A stretch of 64,000 nt of DNA, taken from contig CAWKPB010000007.1 of the NCBI GenBank assembly GCA_963851405.1, positions 437,923 through 501,922 on the forward strand, in the 5' to 3' direction. Source of the DNA: JANPBY01 sp963851405. Lineage in GTDB: Bacteria; Actinomycetota; Actinomycetes; DATJPE01. The position numbers were made by a program, and so were the translations under genes. This document shows, in pieces, positions 35,640 to 49,945 of this stretch; positions within the stretch are counted from its first letter, which is position 1, and the number at the start of each line of letters is the position of its first letter. Under the pieces are notes generated by a model that did not search any database, was not told the DNA's origin, and saw only the letters and a list, made by a program, of their open reading frames with translations.

Positions 35640-38600
35640 TTGGCCGCCCCGCGCAATACGAAGTCCCGCACTGATGCCACAAAACTCGGATCAAACCGCC
35701 TCTCCTTCGCCAAGCTCAGGGAACCCCTCGAGGTTCCCAATTTGCTGGCGCTGCAGACGGACTCCTTCGATTGGCTGCTGGGCAACGACGCCTGGCGCGC
35801 CCGCGTCGAGGATGCCAAGGCCTCTGGCCTGTCGGTGCCCGACAAGTCTGGGCTGGAGGAGATCTTCGAGGAGATTTCTCCGATCGAGGACTTCTCGCAG
35901 TCGATGTCGTTGACCTTCCGCGATCATCGCTTCGAGCCACCGAAGAACTCCATCGACGAGTGCAAGGACCGGGACTTCACGTACTCGGCTCCGCTGTTCG
36001 TCACGGCGGAGTTCATGAACAACGAGACCGGCGAAATCAAGAGCCAGACCGTCTTCATGGGCGACTTCCCCCTGATGACCGACAAGGGCACCTTCGTCAT
36101 CAATGGCACCGAGCGCGTGGTTGTCTCGCAGCTGGTCCGCAGCCCTGGCGTCTACTTCAACCGGACTCCGGACAAGACCTCCGACAAGGACATCTACGAC
36201 GCGAAGATCATCCCGTCCCGGGGTGCTTGGCTCGAGTTCGAGGTCGACAAGAAGGACATGGTCGGCGTCCGCCTGGACCGCAAGCGCAAGCAGTCCGTCA
36301 CCGTCTTGCTGAAGGCACTGGGCTGGGACGAAGCCAAGATCCTCGAGGAGTTCGGCGAGTACGAGTCGATCCGGCTCACCCTGGAGAAGGACCACACCAC
36401 CTCCCAGGACGAGGCGTTGCTCGACATCTACCGCAAGCTGCGCCCGGGCGAGCCCCCCACGAGGGAGGCCGCGCAGACTCTGCTCGACAACCTCTACTTC
36501 AACTCCAAGCGGTACGACCTGGCCAAGGTCGGCCGCTACAAGGTCAACAAGAAGCTCGGCATCGACGAGGCCGAAGCACCCCTGTCTCACGGGGTTCTGC
36601 GCATCGACGACGTCGTGGCGACCATTCGGTACATCGTCCGTCTGCACGCGGGTGAGACGGAAGCTGATTCACCGCGCGGCCAGATCCGGGTCGAGACCGA
36701 CGACATCGACCACTTCGGTAACCGCCGGCTTCGCACGGTCGGTGAGCTCATCCAAAACCAGGTCCGGATCGGTCTGGCCCGGATGGAGCGCGTCGTTCGC
36801 GAGCGCATGACCACCCAGGACGTCGAAGCCATCACGCCGCAGACCCTGATCAACATCCGTCCCGTTGTGGCGGCGATCAAGGAGTTCTTCGGCACTAGCC
36901 AGTTGTCGCAGTTCATGGATCAGACCAACCCGTTGGCGGGTCTGACCCACAAGCGTCGGCTGTCTGCGCTCGGGCCTGGCGGCCTGTCGCGTGAGCGGGC
37001 CGGGTTCGAGGTGCGAGATGTGCACACCTCGCACTACGGCCGGATGTGTCCGATTGAGACCCCAGAAGGCCCGAACATCGGTCTGATCGGGTCGCTCGCG
37101 ACCTACGGGCGGGTCAACGCGTTCGGCTTCGTCGAGACGCCGTATCGCAAGGTCGTCAAGGGCAAGGTCACCGACAAGGTCGACTACCTGACCGCGGACG
37201 AGGAAGACCTGCACGTCATCGCCCAGGCCAACGCGCCGCTCAACAACGACGGCACGTACGCCGAGGCGCGCGTGCTGGTCCGGCGCAAGAACGGAGAGGT
37301 CGACTACGTCCACCCCTCCGAGGTCGACTACATGGACGTCTCGCCGCGCCAGATGGTGTCGGTCGCCACGGCCATGATCCCGTTCCTCGAGCACGACGAC
37401 GCCAACCGGGCGCTCATGGGTTCCAACATGCAGCGCCAGTCGGTGCCGCTGTTGCGCTCCGAGGCGCCACTGGTGGGCACCGGCATGGAGTACCGCGCCG
37501 CGGTCGACGCCGGTGACGTCATCTTGGCCACGCTGAGTGGAGTGGTGGAGGATGTCTCCGCCGACCACGTCACGATCATGAACGACGACGGCACACGCAC
37601 CACCTACCGCGCCGCGAAGTTCCACCGGTCCAACCAGGGCACGTCCTTCAACCAGAAGGTCATCGTCAACGAGGGCGAGCGAGTCGTGGCCGGCCAGGTC
37701 ATCGCTGACGGTCCCTGCACCCAAGACGGTGAGATGGCACTCGGCAAGAACCTCCTCGTCGCGTTCATGCCCTGGGAGGGTCACAACTACGAGGACGCCA
37801 TCATCCTCAGCCAGCGGTTGGTCCAGGACGACGTCCTTTCCTCGATCCACATCGAGGAGCACGAGGTCGACGCCCGCGACACCAAGCTCGGCCCCGAGGA
37901 GATCACCCGGGACATCCCGAACGTCTCCGAAGAGGTCCTCGGTGACCTCGACGACCGCGGCATCATCCGCATCGGCGCCGACGTGGTGCCTGGTGACGTG
38001 CTGGTCGGCAAGGTCACGCCCAAGGGCGAGACCGAGCTGACCCCGGAGGAGCGGCTGCTGCGCGCGATCTTCGGGGAGAAGGCCCGCGAAGTCCGCGACA
38101 CGTCGCTGAAGGTGCCGCACGGCGAGTCCGGCAAGATCATCGGCGTCCGCGTCTTCGACCGCGAGGAAGGCGACGAGCTGCCGCCCGGCGTCAACCAGTT
38201 GGTCCGCGTCTACGTAGCCCAAAAGCGGAAGATCTCCAACGGTGACAAGCTCGCCGGTCGCCACGGCAACAAGGGCGTCATCGCCAAGATCCTCCCCGTC
38301 GAGGACATGCCGTTCCTCGAGGACGGCACGGCGGTCGACATCGTGCTCAACCCGCTGGGCGTGCCCGGCCGGATGAACGTCGGCCAGGTCCTGGAGACCC
38401 ACCTCGGGTGGGTAGCCAAGACCGGGTGGTCCTTCGAGGGCGACGAGACCGACTGGAAGGCCAGCCTGCGCTCAATCGGCGCCGAGGAAGGGGCCCCCGG
38501 AACTCGGGTCGCCACTCCGGTGTTCGACGGCGCCCGCGAGGGAGAGATCACCGGGCTGCTCCAGGCGACCCTGCCGACCCGCGATGGCGTCCGGCTGATC

Positions 38601-39125
38601 GACGACAGCGGCAAGGCCCGCTTGTTCGACGGTCGTTCAGGTGAGCCGTTCCGGGACCCGGTCTCGGTGGGTTACATCTACATCCTGAAACTGCTGCACC
38701 TGGTCGATGACAAGATCCACGCCCGCTCCACGGGGCCGTACTCGATGATCACGCAGCAGCCGTTGGGCGGCAAGGCTCAGTTCGGTGGCCAGCGCTTCGG
38801 CGAGATGGAGGTCTGGGCCCTCGAGGCCTATGGCGCCTCCTACGCGCTGCAGGAGCTGCTCACCATCAAGTCCGATGACGTCCTTGGTCGCGTGAAGGTG
38901 TACGAGGCCATCGTCAAGGGCGAAAACATTCCCGAGCCCGGTATCCCCGAGTCCTTCAAGGTGCTCATCAAAGAGATGCAGTCGCTGTGCCTCAACGTCG
39001 AGGTGCTCAGCAGCGACGGCATGTCGATCGAGATGCGCGACACCGACGAGGACGTCTTCCGCGCAGCGGAAGAGCTCGGCATCGACCTGTCCCGGCCGGA
39101 GCCGAGCAGGGTCGAAGAGGTCTGA
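35640..39125 (+). CDS. rpoB: DNA-directed RNA polymerase subunit beta
   Basis: 1161 residues. I chose the TTG at 35640 because CGGAAGGA lies eight bases upstream and the product starts at AAPRNTKSRTDATK as in actinobacteria; the frame is open about 100 bases further up. The rifampicin region GTSQLSQFMDQTNPLAGLTH...RRLSALGPGG (about residue 417 on) is wild type by eye, and the C-terminal GDKLAGRHGNKGV and PLGGKAQFGGQRFGEME are intact. Confidence 0.97.
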   Translation: MAAPRNTKSRTDATKLGSNRLSFAKLREPLEVPNLLALQTDSFDWLLGNDAWRARVEDAKASGLSVPDKSGLEEIFEEISPIEDFSQSMSLTFRDHRFEPPKNSIDECKDRDFTYSAPLFVTAEFMNNETGEIKSQTVFMGDFPLMTDKGTFVINGTERVVVSQLVRSPGVYFNRTPDKTSDKDIYDAKIIPSRGAWLEFEVDKKDMVGVRLDRKRKQSVTVLLKALGWDEAKILEEFGEYESIRLTLEKDHTTSQDEALLDIYRKLRPGEPPTREAAQTLLDNLYFNSKRYDLAKVGRYKVNKKLGIDEAEAPLSHGVLRIDDVVATIRYIVRLHAGETEADSPRGQIRVETDDIDHFGNRRLRTVGELIQNQVRIGLARMERVVRERMTTQDVEAITPQTLINIRPVVAAIKEFFGTSQLSQFMDQTNPLAGLTHKRRLSALGPGGLSRERAGFEVRDVHTSHYGRMCPIETPEGPNIGLIGSLATYGRVNAFGFVETPYRKVVKGKVTDKVDYLTADEEDLHVIAQANAPLNNDGTYAEARVLVRRKNGEVDYVHPSEVDYMDVSPRQMVSVATAMIPFLEHDDANRALMGSNMQRQSVPLLRSEAPLVGTGMEYRAAVDAGDVILATLSGVVEDVSADHVTIMNDDGTRTTYRAAKFHRSNQGTSFNQKVIVNEGERVVAGQVIADGPCTQDGEMALGKNLLVAFMPWEGHNYEDAIILSQRLVQDDVLSSIHIEEHEVDARDTKLGPEEITRDIPNVSEEVLGDLDDRGIIRIGADVVPGDVLVGKVTPKGETELTPEERLLRAIFGEKAREVRDTSLKVPHGESGKIIGVRVFDREEGDELPPGVNQLVRVYVAQKRKISNGDKLAGRHGNKGVIAKILPVEDMPFLEDGTAVDIVLNPLGVPGRMNVGQVLETHLGWVAKTGWSFEGDETDWKASLRSIGAEEGAPGTRVATPVFDGAREGEITGLLQATLPTRDGVRLIDDSGKARLFDGRSGEPFRDPVSVGYIYILKLLHLVDDKIHARSTGPYSMITQQPLGGKAQFGGQRFGEMEVWALEAYGASYALQELLTIKSDDVLGRVKVYEAIVKGENIPEPGIPESFKVLIKEMQSLCLNVEVLSSDGMSIEMRDTDEDVFRAAEELGIDLSRPEPSRVEEV

Positions 39126-39217
39126 GGGGCCGCCGAGGACGGTTCACGCCGCCCCCGGACCCAGCAGACCACTGACTTCATGTCAGACGAAGACACGACC
39201 GAAGGACAGGTAACCAA

Positions 39218-43090
<3,873 letters not shown>

Positions 43091-43103
43091 GCCGGATCGC
43101 GTT

Positions 43104-43133
43104 TTGACCGTGGTGCGCAAGCGCGGGTAGCCT
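43104..43133 (+). promoter_or_regulatory. Putative promoter of the rpsL-rpsG-fusA-tuf operon
   Basis: TTGACC (43104-43109), an 18-base spacer and TAGCCT (43128-43133) lie 226 bases before rpsL. The leader between them carries no ORF I can support. Confidence 0.5.
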
Positions 43134-43358
43134 AGGCCGCTGTGCCTGGGGTTCCCTGGGCCCCCGTGCGTGCCCTGCGGCAAATTCGCGGACGGCGTAC
43201 GGCTTCACCGACACCTTCGGCTGGGGTAACCCGGCTGAGGCGAAGGCTGCGACACGCCCGACCTCGGGGGTCGTGAAGACCACGCAAGACCAGCACGACG
43301 TTCAGCCGCACGAACTTCCGCACCAACCGCGCACGATCGCACGAGACACGGAGACGCA

Positions 43359-43732
<374 letters not shown>

Positions 43733-43733
<1 letters not shown>

Positions 43734-44203
43734 TGCCCCGCAAGGGCCCGGCCCCCAAGCACCCGGTCGTCATCGACCCGGTCTACAGCAGCCCATTGGT
43801 CACCGCGTTGGTCAACAAGATCCTCGTCGACGGCAAGAAGTCGACGGCTGAGCGCATCGTCTACGGCGCCCTCGAGGGCTGCCGCGACAAGACCGGCACC
43901 GACCCCGTCGTGACCCTCAAGCGCGCGCTGGACAACGTCAAGCCCACCCTCGAGGTCAAGAGCCGTCGGGTGGGTGGCGCCACCTACCAGGTGCCGATCG
44001 AGGTACGCGCGGGGCGCTCGACCACCCTCGCCCTACGCTGGCTGGTCGGCTACTCGCGGCAGCGCCGCGAGAAGACCATGACCGAGCGGCTGATGAACGA
44101 GTTGCTCGACGCGAGCAACGGTCTTGGCGCGAGCGTCAAGAAGCGTGAAGACACGCACAAGATGGCCGAGTCCAACAAGGCCTTCGCGCACTACCGCTGG
44201 TAA
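43733..44203 (+). CDS. rpsG: 30S ribosomal protein S7
   Basis: 156 residues; PRKGPAPKHPVVIDP at the N-terminus and RVGGATYQVPIEVR in the core are typical. S7 nucleates the 30S head. Begins on the last base of the rpsL stop. Confidence 0.97.
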
Positions 44204-44251
44204 CCAGCGACAACCCCTTAGACCCCCCGAAGAGAAGCGAGAAGTCCGAAC

Positions 44252-46354
44252 GTGGCCACCGAAACCGTCGCCGCCCTGGCCAAGGTCCGAAACATCGGGA
44301 TCATGGCCCATATCGACGCGGGCAAGACCACGACGACCGAGCGGATCCTCTTCTACACGGGCATCAACTACAAGATCGGCGAGGTCCACGAGGGCGCCGC
44401 GACGATGGACTGGATGCCGCAGGAGCAGGAGCGCGGCATCACGATCACGTCCGCCGCGACGACCTGTCAGTGGGAAGACCACGTCATCAACATCATCGAC
44501 ACCCCCGGCCACGTCGATTTCACCGTGGAGGTCGAGCGTTCGCTGCGGGTCCTCGACGGTGCCGTCGCGGTCTTCGACGGTGTCGCCGGCGTCGAGCCCC
44601 AGTCAGAGACCGTGTGGCGTCAGGCCGACCGCTACAACGTGCCCAGGATCTGCTTCGTCAACAAGCTCGACCGCGTGGGTGCTGAGTTCCACCGGTGCGT
44701 CGACATGATCGTCACGCGACTCAACGCCACTCCGCTCGTTCTGCAGATTCCGATCGGCGCCGAAGGAGACTTCACCGGCGTCATCGACCTGGTCGGCATG
44801 CGCGCCCTCGTCTGGTCCGCCGAGGCCACCAAGGGCGAGATGTACGACACCCTCGACATTCCCGCGACGCACACCGAGGCCGCGCGCGACGCCCGCGAGA
44901 AGTTGCTCGAGACGCTCGCTGAGAACGACGACGCCGTCATGGAGCAGTACCTCGAAGGCGCTGAGCCGACCGAGGAGGAGCTGATCGCGGCGATCCGTCG
45001 CGCGACCATCGCCGGCCTCCTCAACCCGGTTCTGTGCGGCTCCGCGTTCAAGAACAAGGGCGTCCAGCCGATGCTCGACGCGGTCATTCGTTACCTACCG
45101 TCTCCGTTGGACGTTGACGCCATCGAGGGCCACAAGGTCGGCGACGAGTCGGTAGCCGTCCCGCGTCAGCCCAGCGATGACGAGCCGTTCTCCGCGCTGG
45201 CGTTCAAGATCATGTCCGACCCGCACCTGGGCAAGCTCACCTACATCCGGCTCTATTCCGGGGTCCTGCAGACCGGCACCGCCGTGCTCAACAGCACGAA
45301 GGGCCGCAAGGAGCGGATCGGGAAGATCTACCAGATGCACGCCAACAAGCGTGAGGAGCGCCCCTCGGTCGGCGCGGGCCACATCGTGGCCGTGATGGGC
45401 CTGAAGGACACGACGACCGGCGACACCCTCTGCTCGGACAGCGAGCCGGTGATCCTGGAGTCGATGACCTTCCCGGCGCCCGTCATCCACGTGGCCATCG
45501 AGCCGAAGTCCAAGGCTGACCAGGAGAAGCTCGGCATCGCTATCCAGCGCTTGGCCGAAGAGGACCCGACCTTCCAGGTGCGTACCGACGAAGAGACCGG
45601 GCAGACGATCATCGCCGGCATGGGCGAACTACACCTCGACGTGCTCGTCGATCGGATGCGCCGCGAGTTCAATGTCGAGGCCAACGTCGGTAAGCCCCAG
45701 GTGGCCTACCGAGAGACCATCACCAAGAAGGTCGAGCGGGTCGACTACACCCACAAGAAGCAGACCGGTGGGTCCGGCCAGTTCGCCAAGGTGCAGATCT
45801 CGATCGAGCCGAGCGGCGGAGAGGGCGACGGCGGCTACGAGTTCGTCAACGCCGTTACCGGTGGCCGGATCCCGCGGGAGTACATCCCTTCGGTGGACAC
45901 CGGATGCCAGGAAGCCATGGAGTTCGGCGTCCTCGCCGGCTACCCGCTGGTGGACGTCAAGGTCACCTTGAAGGACGGCGCGTACCACGACGTCGACTCC
46001 TCGGAACTGGCCTTCAAGATCGCCGGATCGATGGCCTTCAAGGAGGGCGCCCGCCAAGCGGGGCCGGTCCTCATGGAGCCGATGATGTCCGTCGAGGTCA
46101 CCACCCCCGAAGACTTCATGGGCGAGGTGATCGGAGACCTCAACAGTCGCCGCGGTCACATTCAGGCCATGGATGAGCGAAGTGGGGCGCGCGTCATCAA
46201 GGCGATCGTCCCGTTGTCGGAGATGTTCGGCTATGTCGGGGATCTTCGAAGCAAGACGCAAGGCAGGGCCAGTTACAGCATGCAGTTCGACTCCTACGCG
46301 CAGGTTCCGGCCAGCGTCGCGTTGGAGATCATCGCCAAGGCCCGCGGGGAGTAA
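44252..46354 (+). CDS. fusA: Elongation factor G
   Basis: 700-residue translocase GTPase. P-loop AHIDAGKTTTTERIL, switch 2 DTPGHVDFTVEVERS and NKLDRVGA (NKxD) are present, followed by the domain IV/V ending PLSEMFGYVGDLRS. GTG start 48 bases after rpsG. Confidence 0.97.
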   Translation: MATETVAALAKVRNIGIMAHIDAGKTTTTERILFYTGINYKIGEVHEGAATMDWMPQEQERGITITSAATTCQWEDHVINIIDTPGHVDFTVEVERSLRVLDGAVAVFDGVAGVEPQSETVWRQADRYNVPRICFVNKLDRVGAEFHRCVDMIVTRLNATPLVLQIPIGAEGDFTGVIDLVGMRALVWSAEATKGEMYDTLDIPATHTEAARDAREKLLETLAENDDAVMEQYLEGAEPTEEELIAAIRRATIAGLLNPVLCGSAFKNKGVQPMLDAVIRYLPSPLDVDAIEGHKVGDESVAVPRQPSDDEPFSALAFKIMSDPHLGKLTYIRLYSGVLQTGTAVLNSTKGRKERIGKIYQMHANKREERPSVGAGHIVAVMGLKDTTTGDTLCSDSEPVILESMTFPAPVIHVAIEPKSKADQEKLGIAIQRLAEEDPTFQVRTDEETGQTIIAGMGELHLDVLVDRMRREFNVEANVGKPQVAYRETITKKVERVDYTHKKQTGGSGQFAKVQISIEPSGGEGDGGYEFVNAVTGGRIPREYIPSVDTGCQEAMEFGVLAGYPLVDVKVTLKDGAYHDVDSSELAFKIAGSMAFKEGARQAGPVLMEPMMSVEVTTPEDFMGEVIGDLNSRRGHIQAMDERSGARVIKAIVPLSEMFGYVGDLRSKTQGRASYSMQFDSYAQVPASVALEIIAKARGE

Positions 46355-46482
46355 CCCCGAGAGCCGAGCACACCGGGCAAAGACGCAACCCGCGACGGAG
46401 CCCCGAGCGAGTAGAAACCTCTGCTCGTTCACACCGACCAGACGTCAGAACGGCGTACAGATCAAGTCCTGAAGGAGGACCC

Positions 46483-47676
46483 GTGGCGAAGGCGAAGTTC
46501 GAGCGGACTAAGCCGCACGTCAATATCGGCACCATCGGTCACATTGACCATGGCAAGACCACGTTGACGGCTGCCATTACCAAGGTGCTGCACGACAAGT
46601 ACCCCGACCTGAACCCCTTCACGCCGTTCGACCAGATCGATAAGGCCCCTGAAGAGCGTCAGCGCGGAATCACCATCTCCATCGCCCACGTGGAGTACCA
46701 GACGGAGGCGCGTCACTACGCCCACGTCGACTGCCCCGGGCACGCCGACTACATCAAGAACATGATTACCGGCGCAGCGCAGATGGACGGCGCGATCCTC
46801 GTGGTCGCGGCCACCGACGGCCCGATGCCGCAGACGAAGGAGCACGTCCTCCTGGCCCGCCAGGTCGGCGTTCCCTACATCGTCGTGGCGCTCAACAAGG
46901 CCGACATGGTCGATGACGAGGAGATCCTGGAGCTCGTGGAGCTCGAGGTTCGCGAGTTGCTCAGCCAGTACGAGTTCCCTGGCGACGACTTGCCCGTCAT
47001 CCGGGTCTCGGCGCTGAAGGCACTCGAAGGCGACGAAGAGTGGGGCGCCAAGCTGCTCGAGCTGATGGACGCGGTTGACACGGCGATCCCGCAGCCGGTT
47101 CGCGAGGTCGAGAAGCCGTTCCTCATGCCGATCGAGGACGTCTTCACCATCACCGGTCGAGGCACGGTTGTCACCGGCCGGATCGAGCGGGGCATCGTCA
47201 AGGTCAACGAGACCGTCGACATCGTCGGCATTCGTGAGACCAAGCAGACGACGACGGTCACCGGCGTTGAGATGTTCCGCAAGTTGCTCGATGAGGGTCA
47301 GGCCGGCGAGAACGTCGGGCTCCTTCTTCGTGGCACCAAGCGCGAGGACGTCGAGCGCGGCATGGTCGTCATCAAGCCCGGCACGACGACCCCGCACACC
47401 GGGTTCGAGGCGCAGGTCTACATCCTCAGCAAGGACGAGGGTGGCCGCCATACGCCGTTCTTCAACAACTACCGCCCGCAGTTCTACTTCCGCACTACGG
47501 ATGTGACCGGCGTGGTGACCCTCCCCGAGGGCACCGAGATGGTCATGCCCGGCGACAACACCGAGATGTCGGTCGAGCTGATCCAGCCGATCGCCATGGA
47601 GGAGTCGCTGCGGTTCGCCATCCGTGAGGGTGGCCGCACGGTGGGCGCCGGTCGCGTCACGAAGATCACGACCTGA
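46483..47676 (+). CDS. tuf: Elongation factor Tu
   Basis: 397 residues. GTPase motifs GHIDHGKTTL, DCPGHADYIKNM and NKADMVDD are intact; the kirromycin/aa-tRNA face and C-terminal VGAGRVTKI are normal. GTG start with AAGGAGG eight bases upstream; 128 bases after fusA. Confidence 0.97.
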   Translation: MAKAKFERTKPHVNIGTIGHIDHGKTTLTAAITKVLHDKYPDLNPFTPFDQIDKAPEERQRGITISIAHVEYQTEARHYAHVDCPGHADYIKNMITGAAQMDGAILVVAATDGPMPQTKEHVLLARQVGVPYIVVALNKADMVDDEEILELVELEVRELLSQYEFPGDDLPVIRVSALKALEGDEEWGAKLLELMDAVDTAIPQPVREVEKPFLMPIEDVFTITGRGTVVTGRIERGIVKVNETVDIVGIRETKQTTTVTGVEMFRKLLDEGQAGENVGLLLRGTKREDVERGMVVIKPGTTTPHTGFEAQVYILSKDEGGRHTPFFNNYRPQFYFRTTDVTGVVTLPEGTEMVMPGDNTEMSVELIQPIAMEESLRFAIREGGRTVGAGRVTKITT

Positions 47677-47692
47677 CACGATTTCGTTCCTG

Positions 47693-47706
47693 CCGTACTC
47701 GTACGG
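47693..47706 (+). promoter_or_regulatory. Short perfect hairpin at the start of the tuf-rpsJ gap
   Basis: CCGTA and TACGG flank a CTCG loop, directly before CATACT (47707-47712), which could be the -10 box of the S10 operon promoter. No convincing -35 is seen. The remainder of the 254-base leader before rpsJ shows no gene. Confidence 0.3.
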
Positions 47707-47930
47707 CATACTAGGAAAGTTGCTCGGCCGAGGGGCCGTGGACCGCTTCGCGCGGGCCCGGCTCCTCGGACCAGGCACCCACGGCCTCCGTTCGGAAGCC
47801 CACCCCCACGTCCGGCCTCGTGCCGGGCACCCGGTCCGGATCGCGACACACCCGACCGCGGGGGTCGGAGCCCCGGCAGAGCATTTCGACCACCAGCAGC
47901 AGCATGACAACGAAGGACAGGCAGCCCACC

Positions 47931-48239
47931 ATGGCGGGACAGAAGATCCGCATCAGGCTCAAGGCGTATGACCACGAGGTCATTGACTCCTCGGCGCGCA
48001 AAATCGTCGACACGGTGACCCGCACGGGCGCCAAGGTCGCCGGCCCGGTGCCGCTGCCCACTGAGAAGAACGTCTACTGCGTGATCCGATCACCGCACAA
48101 ATACAAGGACAGCCGCGAGCACTTCGAGATGCGGACCCACAAGCGACTCATCGACATCCTCGACCCGACGCCCAAGACCGTCGACTCGCTCATGCGACTC
48201 GATTTGCCGGCGGGCGTCGACATCGAGATCAAGCTCTGA
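47931..48239 (+). CDS. rpsJ: 30S ribosomal protein S10
   Basis: 102 residues starting MAGQKIRIRLKAYDHE at ATG 47931; upstream in-frame sequence is leader. SPHKYKDSREHFEMRTHKR is the family signature. First gene of the S10 operon. S10 (NusE) also acts in antitermination and contacts NusG. Confidence 0.97.
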   Translation: MAGQKIRIRLKAYDHEVIDSSARKIVDTVTRTGAKVAGPVPLPTEKNVYCVIRSPHKYKDSREHFEMRTHKRLIDILDPTPKTVDSLMRLDLPAGVDIEIKL

Positions 48240-48264
48240 AGAAGACACAGAGGATCACGTCATC

Positions 48265-48918
48265 ATGAGCAAGTACGAGAGGCCCGTTCACGGGCTGTTG
48301 GGCGAGAAGCTCGGCATGACCCAGGTCTGGGACGAGAACAACAAACTCGTCCCCGTGACCGTGGTCAAGGCCGGACCCTGCGTCGTCACCCAGGTCCGCA
48401 CCGAGGTCGAAGACGGCTACAACGCCGTGCAGTTGGCCTTCGGTGCGATCGACCCGCGCAAGGTCACCAAGCCGCAGGCCGGGCACTTCGCCAAGGCCGG
48501 CGTGACCCCGCGTCGTCACCTCCTTGAGGTGCGCACCGCGGCTGCGGTCGACTACACGCTCGGGCAGGAAGTCACCGCGGAGCTCTTCGAGTCCGGCCAG
48601 GTGGTGGATGTGACCGGTCGCTCGAAGGGCAAGGGCACGGCCGGTGTGATGAAGCGACACGGCTTCCACGGCGTCGGCGCCTCCCACGGTGCCCACCGCA
48701 ACCACCGCAAGCCCGGCTCCATCGGCGCCTGTGCCACCCCAGGTCGCGTCTTTCGCGGCGTGCGGATGGCTGGCCGGATGGGCGGCGCCACCGTCACCAC
48801 TCAGAACCTCACCATCCACGCGGTCGACGCCGAGCACGGGCTGCTGCTCGTCAAGGGCGCGATCCCCGGGCCCAAGGGCTCGGTCGTCCTCGTCCGCACT
48901 GCCGCCAAGGGAGCCTGA
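48265..48918 (+). CDS. rplC: 50S ribosomal protein L3
   Basis: 217 residues; GLLGEKLGMTQVWDE at the start and the peptidyl-transferase-centre loop HGFHGVGASHGAHRNHRKPG with its ribosome-facing glutamine/histidine region are intact. Confidence 0.97.
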   Translation: MSKYERPVHGLLGEKLGMTQVWDENNKLVPVTVVKAGPCVVTQVRTEVEDGYNAVQLAFGAIDPRKVTKPQAGHFAKAGVTPRRHLLEVRTAAAVDYTLGQEVTAELFESGQVVDVTGRSKGKGTAGVMKRHGFHGVGASHGAHRNHRKPGSIGACATPGRVFRGVRMAGRMGGATVTTQNLTIHAVDAEHGLLLVKGAIPGPKGSVVLVRTAAKGA

Positions 48919-48922
48919 CCCG

Positions 48923-49618
48923 ATGACCACCATCGACGTCCGCACCCCGGACGGATCGACGAAGGGCACGGCCGAGTTGCCGGCCGAGATCTTCGACGTC
49001 CAGGTGAATGTTCCGCTGATCCACCAGGTTGTCGTCGCTCAGCTGGCCGCGGCTCGTCAGGGCACTCACTCGACGAAGACTCGCGGTGAGGTCCGAGGCG
49101 GAGGCCGTAAGCCGTACAAGCAGAAGGGCACCGGCCGGGCACGTCAGGGCTCAAGCCGGGCGCCGCAGTTCAATGGTGGTGGCATCGTCCACGGCCCGCA
49201 GCCGCGTGACTACTCCCAGCGCACCCCGAAGAAGATGAAGGCCGCTGCCCTGCGTGGCGCCCTGTCGGACCGGGCACGGGAGAGCCGGGTGCACGTGGTG
49301 ACGTCGATCGTCGATGGCGAAACCCCGTCGACCAAGGCCGCCGTGAGCGCTCTGTCGCACGTGTCTGAGCGTCGCCACGTCCTCGTGGTGGTCGAGCGCG
49401 ACGACACCGTGGCCTGGAAGAGCCTGCGCAACGTGGACCGAGTCCACCTGCTGGTCCCAGACCAGCTCAACACCTATGACGTGCTCGTGTCCGACGACGT
49501 GGTCTTCACCGAAGGGGCGCTGGCCGCTTTTCTGGCCGGCCCCACGACGGGCAAGTCCGCGACGGCTGTGGCGACCTCGACCGAGGCGGCCGCTGAGAAG
49601 ACGGAGGCCACCGCATGA
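48923..49618 (+). CDS. rplD: 50S ribosomal protein L4
   Basis: 231 residues from ATG 48923, four bases after rplC. The exit-tunnel loop GEVRGGGRKPYKQKGTGRAR is conserved. The C-terminal 20 residues are an Ala/Thr/Glu tail. Overlaps rplW by four bases. Confidence 0.96.
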   Translation: MTTIDVRTPDGSTKGTAELPAEIFDVQVNVPLIHQVVVAQLAAARQGTHSTKTRGEVRGGGRKPYKQKGTGRARQGSSRAPQFNGGGIVHGPQPRDYSQRTPKKMKAAALRGALSDRARESRVHVVTSIVDGETPSTKAAVSALSHVSERRHVLVVVERDDTVAWKSLRNVDRVHLLVPDQLNTYDVLVSDDVVFTEGALAAFLAGPTTGKSATAVATSTEAAAEKTEATA

Positions 49619-49917
49619 CCAAGATCGCTGACCCCCGTGACGTGCTGCTCGCTCCAGTCATCTCCGAGAAGAGCTACGGACTGCTGGACGAGAACAAGTA
49701 CACGTTCATCGTGGCCCCGGACGCCAACAAGACCGAGATCAAGATCGCGGTTGAGAAGGTCTTCGATGTCTCGGTGACCAACGTCAACACACTTAACCGG
49801 CAGGGCAAGCGACGGCGCACCCGGTCCGGTTTCGGCAAGCGCAAGGACACCAAGCGCGCGATCGTCACCGTCGCTGACGGACAGCGCATCGACATCTTCG
49901 GAGGACCGGTCTCCTGA
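49615..49917 (+). CDS. rplW: 50S ribosomal protein L23
   Basis: 100 residues; PVISEKSYGLLDENKYTF and the rRNA loop GKRRRTRSGFGKRKDTKRA are typical. L23 sits at the tunnel exit and docks trigger factor and SRP. Confidence 0.96.
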   Translation: MTKIADPRDVLLAPVISEKSYGLLDENKYTFIVAPDANKTEIKIAVEKVFDVSVTNVNTLNRQGKRRRTRSGFGKRKDTKRAIVTVADGQRIDIFGGPVS

Positions 49918-49945
49918 CCGGCCACCACGACGAGGACTGAAACCC

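Noticed and set aside
36669..38402. 577-codon minus-strand ORF inside rpoB
   Set aside because: Antisense shadow of a highly conserved gene with biased third positions; Asp/Val/Leu-rich with no recognisable domain.
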